From: Selenomonas sp.
GTDB taxonomy: Bacteria > Bacillota > Negativicutes > Selenomonadales > Selenomonadaceae
Direction of reading: 5' to 3'
DNA: 27,614 bases
NCBI RefSeq assembly: GCF_022771645.1
Contig: NZ_JALFCU010000072.1
Span: 1-27,614 of the forward strand
Positions 22,391 to 27,614 of the stretch are shown here, one piece after another. How positions within the stretch are numbered: the first letter of the stretch is position 1; every line of letters starts with the position of its first letter. The notes beneath the pieces were generated by a model. The model was given only the letters and a program-made list of their open reading frames with translations, made no database searches and was not told the origin of the DNA. A program made the translations under genes and the position numbers.

Positions 22391-25375
22391 TCACGCGTTC
22401 CTCCGCAGCCCTTCGTACACCTGATGCACCATGCCCTGCATGAGCTCCTGCATCGCGTTCTCGTGCTGCGCGAGGAAATCCATGAACGCCCGGTTCTGCG
22501 CGAAGCGGGCGAAAAGGATGTCCGTGAACTTGTTCTTGTAGTAGTCGCGGTAGAACATCCGCTCGTTGTTCGCCTTGGCGAAATTGACGGCTTTCGCATC
22601 CTCCTTGAAATCATCGATGATCTGCGTGAGCACCTTGTCCATGTTCGTGAACTGCGTGCCGTTCGCCTCGTTGATGCGGTCGATGAGCTCGGCGAGCGGC
22701 GCCTTCTGCCGCTGCTTCGTCGTGCCGTCGCCGCCCGTCATCGGCGCGAGCTCGCCGCCCTCGCCCGTGAGCGCGATCGTGCCATCGAAGTCCTTCTTCA
22801 GCCGGTAGTACTCGAGCCCGAGCACATCCTCGAGGTCGACGCTCCCCTGATGCTCCTTCGGCAGCGCACGCGCGAGGAACGTCGCGAACACGCTGAACGA
22901 TTGCATTGCGCGGTCGAACATCCGCGCAATCTGCGTGATGAACGCATACGCGCGGTTGAAGCTGTTCAAAAGCGACTTGAAACGCTCGGCCTCCTCCTGC
23001 GGCAGCGCGGCATAGCGGTCGAGGCACGGTTTCAGGAAGCCCGAGAGCCGTCCCATCGCCGCGCCGTCCGCGCCGTCCTCCGCGCCCGCGTAGAACAAGC
23101 GCGCCACAGCCGCCACGTCCTCGCGCCCGTAGATGCCGGACTGGTCGAGCGTGCGCTTCATCTGATAAATGATGTCCGCATCCGTCGCCTCTTTGAGCAC
23201 CGTCCCCTCGTAGAACGGCGCGAACGCGGCTTGGATGTCCTCCGCCGTGTTGACGAAATCGAGGATGAACGTGTCCTCCTTGCCTGCACAGATGCGGTTC
23301 AGCCGCGAGAGCGTCTGCACGGCCTTGACGCCGTCGAGCTTCTTGTCGACGAACATCGTGTGCAGCAGCGGCTCGTCGAAACCCGTCTGATATTTTTCCG
23401 CGACGACGAGCACATGGTAGTCGTCGCCATGGAACGTCCCGGGGAGCGCCGCCTCGCTGACGTGCTCGCCATTTCGCAGCACGTTGAGCCCCGTCTCCGT
23501 GTACGTCCTCCCCTCGTCCTCGACCTCGCCCGAGAACGCGACGAGCACGCCGACGTCATCCGCGAGGCCGTGGCGCTCGATGTAGCTCTGGATCGACTGG
23601 TAGTAGCGCACGGCGTGGAGGCGCGAGGCCGTGACGATCATCGCCTTCGCGCGCCCGCCGATCTTGTGCCGCGTGATGCGCAAAAAATGCTCCATGATGA
23701 TCTCGGTCTTCTGCGCGATGTTGTGCGGATGCAGCGCCTGGAAGCGCTTGATGGCCGCGATCCCCTGCCCGCTGTCGAGCTCGGGATTCTCCGGCGTCTG
23801 CTTGATGATGTGGTAGTACATGTGGTACGTCACATAATTTTTCAGCACGTCGAGGATGAAATGCTCCTCGATGGCCTGCCGCATACTGTAAATGTGGAAC
23901 GGCACATACGCACCGCGCGCGTCCCTCTGGCCGAACAGTTCGAGCGTCTTGTTCTTCGGCGTCGCCGTGAACGCGAAAAACGAGAGGTTCGGCTGCCGGC
24001 CGTGGGCGGCGAGCTCCGCGAGCATGCGGTCATCGTCATCCATGCGCGCCGCCTCCGCCTCGCCCTCGAGCCGCGCGTACTCCTCGAGCACGGCCGCGCG
24101 GTCGCCGAGCGCCCGCTTCAGCTTCCGCGCGCTCTCGCCCGTCTGCGACGAATGCGCCTCGTCGACAATGATCGCGAACCGCGCGCCCTGCGCACGCACC
24201 TCGTCGAAAATGACGGGAAATTTCTGCAACGTCGTGATGATAATGTTCTTGCCGCCGTTGATCGCGTCGCGCAGCTGCTTCGCGTTCCGCGTGATGCGCT
24301 CCACGACGCCCGGCACATGATCAAACTGGTAGATCGTGTCCTGCAGCTGGCTGTCGAGCACGCGGCGATCCGTCACGACGATGACGGACTGGAAGATTTT
24401 CTCGTCCGCCGCATTGTGCAAGCTCGACAAACGATACGCGAGCCACGCGATGGAGTTCGACTTGCCCGAGCCCGCGCTGTGCTCGATGAGATAGTTCCGC
24501 CCCGCGCCGTGCGCGCGCACGTCCGCGAGCAGCTTCGTCACGACATCGAGCTGGTGATAGCGCGGGAAGATCATGCGGTCTTGCCGTTTCTCATACAGCA
24601 TATATTTGTGGAAAATCTCGAGCAGCACGTCGCGCCGCAAGACATTTTGCCACAGATAGGCCGTGACGAAGCCATCGGGATTCGTCGGGTTGCCTGCGCC
24701 GCCGACGCGCCCGGCGCCATTCGAACCTTGGTTGAACGGGAGAAAGCGCGTCTCCTTCCCCGCGAGGCGCGTCGTCATCCAACACTCGTAAAGGTCGACC
24801 GTAAAATGCACGAGCGAGCGCTTGCGGAACTGGAAGATGAGCTCGTGCGGATCGCGGTCGTGCATGTACTGGCGCTTGCCGTCCGTGACGCTCTGCCCCG
24901 TCAGCTGGTTCTTGAGCTCCATCGTCACGAGCGGGATGCCGTTGACGAACAGCACCATGTCGAGGGAGTTCTCATTCCGCGTACTGTAACGGAGCTGGCG
25001 CACGCAGCGCAGGCGGTTCGCCTCGTAGATGCGCTGCGTCTCAGGATTCAGCGACGTCTCCGGCTGCCACCCGACGACGCGGAACGTCACGCCATACGTC
25101 GACAGGCCATAGCGCAAAAGGTCGAGGACCGACGCCCCGCCGCGCGCGAGCGACTGGCAGAACGCATCGAGGAACTTCGCCTCCGCGTCGCCGCCGACGG
25201 CCGCCGCATACCGCCGCCACGTCCGCGGCTGCGTCTCCTGCACGAACGCGAGCAAATCCGACGGGATCAGCGCCTGTGCACGGTCATACGCTTTCGGACT
25301 CCCCTGCGACCAGCCGCCCTCCGTCATCAGCCACGAAGCGATGGCGGCCTCGAAATCCTTCTCCCTGTAGGGCAT
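22391..25375 (-). CDS. hsdR: Type I restriction enzyme R subunit
   Basis: 994-aa motor and nuclease subunit of a type I restriction-modification system, which translocates and cuts unmodified DNA. The N-terminal PD-(D/E)xK nuclease site is visible as D139 with E153 and K155 in MELKNQ. The superfamily 2 helicase follows: Walker A AGSGKS at 301-306, DEAH at 405-408, TATP in FFAFTATPKN, and the late motif TLSRLNRIC. The C-terminal helical domain that contacts HsdM/HsdS is present. ATG start at 25373-25375 with GAGGTGA six nt upstream; a GTG at 25384 is in frame but sits on that ribosome site. All key motifs are intact. Its gene lies about 300 nt downstream of hsdS. No hsdM is in the window, so activity here is uncertain. 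Confidence 0.95.
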   Translation of the reverse strand: MPYREKDFEAAIASWLMTEGGWSQGSPKAYDRAQALIPSDLLAFVQETQPRTWRRYAAAVGGDAEAKFLDAFCQSLARGGASVLDLLRYGLSTYGVTFRVVGWQPETSLNPETQRIYEANRLRCVRQLRYSTRNENSLDMVLFVNGIPLVTMELKNQLTGQSVTDGKRQYMHDRDPHELIFQFRKRSLVHFTVDLYECWMTTRLAGKETRFLPFNQGSNGAGRVGGAGNPTNPDGFVTAYLWQNVLRRDVLLEIFHKYMLYEKRQDRMIFPRYHQLDVVTKLLADVRAHGAGRNYLIEHSAGSGKSNSIAWLAYRLSSLHNAADEKIFQSVIVVTDRRVLDSQLQDTIYQFDHVPGVVERITRNAKQLRDAINGGKNIIITTLQKFPVIFDEVRAQGARFAIIVDEAHSSQTGESARKLKRALGDRAAVLEEYARLEGEAEAARMDDDDRMLAELAAHGRQPNLSFFAFTATPKNKTLELFGQRDARGAYVPFHIYSMRQAIEEHFILDVLKNYVTYHMYYHIIKQTPENPELDSGQGIAAIKRFQALHPHNIAQKTEIIMEHFLRITRHKIGGRAKAMIVTASRLHAVRYYQSIQSYIERHGLADDVGVLVAFSGEVEDEGRTYTETGLNVLRNGEHVSEAALPGTFHGDDYHVLVVAEKYQTGFDEPLLHTMFVDKKLDGVKAVQTLSRLNRICAGKEDTFILDFVNTAEDIQAAFAPFYEGTVLKEATDADIIYQMKRTLDQSGIYGREDVAAVARLFYAGAEDGADGAAMGRLSGFLKPCLDRYAALPQEEAERFKSLLNSFNRAYAFITQIARMFDRAMQSFSVFATFLARALPKEHQGSVDLEDVLGLEYYRLKKDFDGTIALTGEGGELAPMTGGDGTTKQRQKAPLAELIDRINEANGTQFTNMDKVLTQIIDDFKEDAKAVNFAKANNERMFYRDYYKNKFTDILFARFAQNRAFMDFLAQHENAMQELMQGMVHQVYEGLRRNA

Positions 25376-25471
25376 TCTTGTCACCTCGAAAATATAGCTT
25401 TGGTAATCAAACTTACAACATCCGTCGTTGCAAATTACAAGCCGTTCCTTCGCTCATAGAGCATAGCAATA

Positions 25472-25560
25472 AAAGCCTCTCCCTCAGGGAGAGGTGGCGC
25501 GCGTAGCGCGACGGAGCGGGTGTCGAAGGTGAGCCGTTACTATTTGCACGATTGTAATGG
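25472..25560 (+). repeat. Dispersed structured repeat, copy B
   Basis: Hairpin CCTCTCCC/GGGAGAGG (25476-25494), GGTGG, second hairpin CGCGCGTAGCGCG, then CGGAGCGGGTGTCGAAGGT and a tail ending in CGATTGTAATGG. It is in opposite orientation to copy C, with about 30 nt between them. Together they fill most of the 304-nt hsdS-hsdR gap, in which I see no gene. Confidence 0.8.
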
Positions 25561-25589
25561 CGAAGAAAAACAAAAACTGATACCTTCCT

Positions 25590-25679
25590 CCGCCAAAACA
25601 ATCCTACGATTTGCTCCGCCCTACCTTCGACACCCTTTCCGACCCCTGCGGGGCCACCTTCCCCTGAGGGGAAGGCTTC
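25590..25679 (-). repeat. Dispersed structured repeat, copy C
   Basis: Minus-strand hairpin CCTTCCCC/GGGGAAGG (25658-25676), GGTGG, second hairpin CCCCGCAGGGG, then TCGGAAAGGGTGTCGAAGGT and AGGGCGGAGC, with a tail containing GGATTGTTTTGG. It begins directly after the hsdS stop codon, so it is transcribed at the 3' end of hsdS. It forms an inverted pair with copy B. Confidence 0.8.
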
Positions 25680-26972
25680 TCAATCCCCCGCGACCTCCCG
25701 CTTCCCCGTCACGACCTCGTAAATCAACGACCGCCGGTAGGCCGACAGCCGCTCGATCAGCTTCCGCCGCCGCGCGATATCCGCATCGATCGCCGCGCAC
25801 TTATTTGCCAAGTATGAGACTATCTCCCGTTGTTCTTCCAACGGAGGAACTGCAAGTGATACACATTTCAGTGCGTAAGAATAAACCACGTCGATTGTCG
25901 TCGCGTTGCTTTTCAACAACAACTGTTGCCGCAACAAGTCCGTCTCATTGAAGACGTATTTTAGGAATTCGTCCATGACCTTACTTTTATCCGTTCTGAA
26001 TCGAATAACGCACGGATGCAATATCCCACATGTTACATCTGGCGGCGCAACAGCAATTTTTCCAATGCTTCCTCGTGTCGTTATCAGAATATCTCCAGCT
26101 TCAACAGCAAAACTCTTGAGCTGTTCGTATTTCTCTTGGCTGATGAACGTGTCACCATGGAAGAAATCATTGTCAAGCACCGTCTTCTGCGTAAATACGG
26201 GAACACCTTCCTCTTGAAAATCCTGCCCCTTCAACTGCGAACCAAACGGCCCGACGCGCATGGAATCTCTTCCGCTTGCAAGAAGATATTTCAGCGATAT
26301 GAATTTCCATGACGCTGGAATTTCTCCAACCAACGGATCCCCGCTATCCTTCCGCGCCGCCTCGGGATGCAGCCCCTTCGTCACCGTCTCCGTGATGAGC
26401 GATTGCTTGTACAGCGCCAATTTGTCAATCAAGCGGCGCATTTCATTGATTGCATTGCCAATCTCGGAAAATTTTTCTTGTAACGTCTCTGAAATTTTTG
26501 TTTGCTCATCGCGCGGCGGTACGGAAATCTGGATGTTCTTCAAGTCTGACGTAGTAATCGCATCAAACGTCGAACCATTCGAAAGATAATCGAACGCACC
26601 ACCGAGCGTCATCAACGCGAAATAGAGAAAATCCCGGTGCAGATCGCGCGCTTGAATCGCGCAAAGGCCTCGCCCGATTCCATAAGTACGATCAGCAAGA
26701 TTCAGCGCACCGACAGGCGCACGAACAGAAAGCAATATATCTCCGGCGTCGCACATCTTTTTCGCGTTGTCGCAATAGAGATGCGGCGAAGGATATTGCG
26801 TGCCAAAATCTGCATTCCCTTGCATGAATGGTATTTCTCCATCATCGGAGACGTCCGCTGAATCTGGTGATTGTCCCATCGTTATGTTTACGAGATGCTT
26901 GAGTGGTGCTACCGTCCACTCTTCCGGGATCTCCCCGATCCACGCAACCCCGCTGTCCTTCATCTTCCGCAC
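25680..26972 (-). CDS. hsdS: Type I restriction enzyme specificity subunit
   Basis: 430-aa HsdS, which recognises the bipartite DNA target for methylation and cutting. It has two target-recognition domains. Each opens with the same kind of motif, DSGVAWIGEIPEEW at about 6-19 and DSGDPLVGEIPASW at about 209-222. Each is closed by a conserved helix: VPPRDEQTKISETL in the middle and VPPLEEQREIVSYL near the end, followed by RRRKLIERLSAYRRSLI. The recognition domains are clearly more AT-rich than the neighbouring genes, usual for these exchanged modules. GTG at 26970-26972 has GGAGG eight nt upstream and is preferred; ATG at 26961-26963 is the alternative. A terminator lies just upstream, and I see no promoter of its own. 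Confidence 0.93.
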   Translation of the reverse strand: MRKMKDSGVAWIGEIPEEWTVAPLKHLVNITMGQSPDSADVSDDGEIPFMQGNADFGTQYPSPHLYCDNAKKMCDAGDILLSVRAPVGALNLADRTYGIGRGLCAIQARDLHRDFLYFALMTLGGAFDYLSNGSTFDAITTSDLKNIQISVPPRDEQTKISETLQEKFSEIGNAINEMRRLIDKLALYKQSLITETVTKGLHPEAARKDSGDPLVGEIPASWKFISLKYLLASGRDSMRVGPFGSQLKGQDFQEEGVPVFTQKTVLDNDFFHGDTFISQEKYEQLKSFAVEAGDILITTRGSIGKIAVAPPDVTCGILHPCVIRFRTDKSKVMDEFLKYVFNETDLLRQQLLLKSNATTIDVVYSYALKCVSLAVPPLEEQREIVSYLANKCAAIDADIARRRKLIERLSAYRRSLIYEVVTGKREVAGD

Positions 26973-27032
26973 CGCGTTCGCCTCCGCTCGTTTCTTTCCT
27001 CACACATTCGACGCGCCCGCCGCGAATCCCTG

Positions 27033-27070
27033 CAAACAAAACGCGGGCGCCGGAAAACTCCGGCGCCCGC
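27033..27070 (-). terminator. Terminator after the antitoxin gene
   Basis: Perfect 12-bp stem GCGGGCGCCGGA/TCCGGCGCCCGC (27043-27054 and 27059-27070) with a 4-nt loop, followed on the minus strand by GTTTTGTTTGC. It lies 8 nt past the antitoxin stop and about 60 nt before hsdS, so hsdS is not simply read from the antitoxin promoter. Confidence 0.85.
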
Positions 27071-27078
27071 ACATCTGT

Positions 27079-27393
27079 TCACAAGCAATCTTTCAACAAC
27101 TCTGGATGATCCACCGCTTTCACAATCAAGCGGCGCAAGACCCCCGTATAGCCCTCGCCGAGCATCTCCCGCGCCTTGTCAATCGTCTGCTGCGGAATGT
27201 GCATCGTGAGATTGTTCTTGGGCTTCGTAGCACGATGGCCGCGCGGCATTGCTGCGACCATCTTCAGTTCTTCCTCTGTCATCGGTGGAATATCATCAAA
27301 GTTGATGGGACGTTCTGACGCACGCTCCACTGCATCAAGCACCTCTTGAGGAATTCCCTGTCCCTCATATACAATCCGTTCATGAATCGCCAT
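27079..27393 (-). CDS. BrnA-like antitoxin
   Basis: 104-aa protein resembling BrnA antitoxins. It has a long N-terminal part with NFDDIPPMTEEELKMVAAM, then a basic linker and a C-terminal ribbon-helix-helix-like segment NLTMHIPQQTIDKAREMLGE with GVLRRLIVKAV. BrnA antitoxins neutralise the RNase toxin BrnT and repress their own operon. ATG start at 27391-27393 behind AAAGGAGGG. The toxin gene, which normally lies directly upstream and overlaps, survives only as a 3' stub, so this is an orphan antitoxin. Family assignment rests on layout plus the toxin remnant and is likely rather than certain. Confidence 0.75.
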   Translation of the reverse strand: MAIHERIVYEGQGIPQEVLDAVERASERPINFDDIPPMTEEELKMVAAMPRGHRATKPKNNLTMHIPQQTIDKAREMLGEGYTGVLRRLIVKAVDHPELLKDCL

Positions 27394-27482
27394 AATAAGC
27401 CCTCCTTTCACTTGCAGTCGCTAAGCGTGCGGAAATCATCCGGGTTACATCTCCTCGTTCCGTATAGACAACGAACTCAAAC
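27380..27482 (-). pseudogene. BrnT toxin remnant, C-terminal 30 or so codons only
   Basis: The minus-strand frame ending at the TGA at 27380-27382 encodes about 34 residues, including FVVYTERGDVTRMISAR and a final ERRAYYGDS. This is the typical C-terminal end of BrnT RNase toxins. It overlaps the antitoxin start by 14 nt, as intact brnTA pairs do. No recognisable toxin sequence is seen upstream of about 27483, and no start with a ribosome site is present. The two-thirds carrying most of the fold is gone, apparently lost where the mobile element begins. Confidence 0.7.
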
Positions 27483-27483
27483 T

Positions 27484-27614
27484 TCGCAGGTAAAAATCCC
27501 CTGCACCCCTTGAAAGTCCAGGTTTTGTAAACAGAAAAATAGCATGAGTCTTGCCAGTTTGGTATAATTATGTTGGCTCAAAAACATACCAAGCACCGGA
27601 GGCTCATGCTATGA
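27484..27614 (+). mobile_element. Left end of a probable insertion sequence (partial)
   Basis: Sequence that interrupts brnT. It contains a -10-like TATAAT (27563-27568), a ribosome site GGAGG (27598-27602) and an ATG at 27611-27613 that opens a reading frame leaving the window. Inverted repeats TAGCATGAG (27540-27548) and CTCATGCTA (27603-27611) flank the promoter and cover the start. The family cannot be named, because the transposase and the other end lie outside. The boundary near 27484 is inferred from where toxin similarity stops. Confidence 0.5.

Noticed and set aside
25391..25418. TTGTAA-16-TATATT as a promoter for hsdR
   Set aside because: The expected transcript start would fall inside or after the ribosome binding site, leaving no usable leader.
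22424..25459. Plus-strand open frame of about 1000 codons opposite hsdR
   Set aside because: Same mirror effect: Arg/Leu/Val/Glu-rich low-complexity translation, while the minus-strand frame has all HsdR motifs.
25472..25679. Repeats near hsdR considered as a CRISPR array
   Set aside because: Only two copies in inverted orientation with internal hairpins; no regular spacing, no direct repeats and no cas genes.
26973..27078. Possible 3' remnant of hsdM just upstream of hsdS
   Set aside because: The frame before the hsdS start stops after about ten codons and shows nothing recognisable as HsdM; the rest is a terminator belonging to the antitoxin gene.

Overview
The window reads as chromosomal DNA of a moderately high-GC member of the Firmicutes, most likely a Negativicutes/Selenomonadaceae-type organism (Selenomonas or Mitsuokella relatives). 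This is an inference. It rests on strong AGGAGG-type ribosome binding sites, Firmicutes-like RpoB/RpoC sequences with extra lineage-specific inserts, a PPi-type phosphofructokinase, a lipoprotein sugar binder and a comEA-comEC pair. I cannot name a species without a database search. Nearly everything is on the minus strand, so transcription runs from right to left. The one complete plus-strand gene is the UPF0251-NifX gene at 18216-18965.

Positions 5-12295 hold the transcription/translation core. In transcription order they carry four tRNAs (two tandem initiator tRNA-fMet genes, tRNA-Thr, elongator tRNA-Met), a terminator, a promoter, rpmG-secE-nusG-rplK-rplA, an L10-type leader with a large imperfect palindrome, rplJ-rplL, a terminator, a fresh promoter with a hairpin-bearing leader, and rpoB-rpoC. 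The cluster is therefore cut into regulatory units: the terminator after rplL is followed directly by a strong-looking promoter for rpoBC.

Positions 12319-18038 hold, from right to left, comEA-comEC (DNA uptake), a CYTH-domain triphosphatase-like protein translationally coupled to a small nitroreductase, and a PPi-dependent phosphofructokinase ending at a strong terminator. Divergent from comEA is a fusion of a UPF0251/DUF134 DNA-binding domain to a NifX-like metal-cluster-binding domain. It is convergent with an operon encoding a sugar-binding lipoprotein and a methyl-accepting chemotaxis protein, with no transporter genes between or beside them. The two share a 15-bp bidirectional terminator.

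Positions 21932-27614 are accessory DNA. They contain a 117-aa protein I do not recognise, type I restriction genes hsdR and hsdS with no hsdM in the window, a BrnA-like antitoxin, the C-terminal stub of its BrnT toxin, and the left end of what looks like an insertion sequence. The element breaks brnT and shows a fold-back structure over its own translation start. A dispersed structured repeat of about 85 bp occurs three times: once before the CYTH gene and twice, in inverted orientation, between hsdS and hsdR.

I found no CRISPR array and no convincing new defence system. The most useful leads are the triplicated module in RpoC, the palindrome built into the L10 leader region, the dispersed repeat family, the broken toxin-antitoxin/IS junction, the missing hsdM, and the initiator tRNA with a T-stem mismatch.
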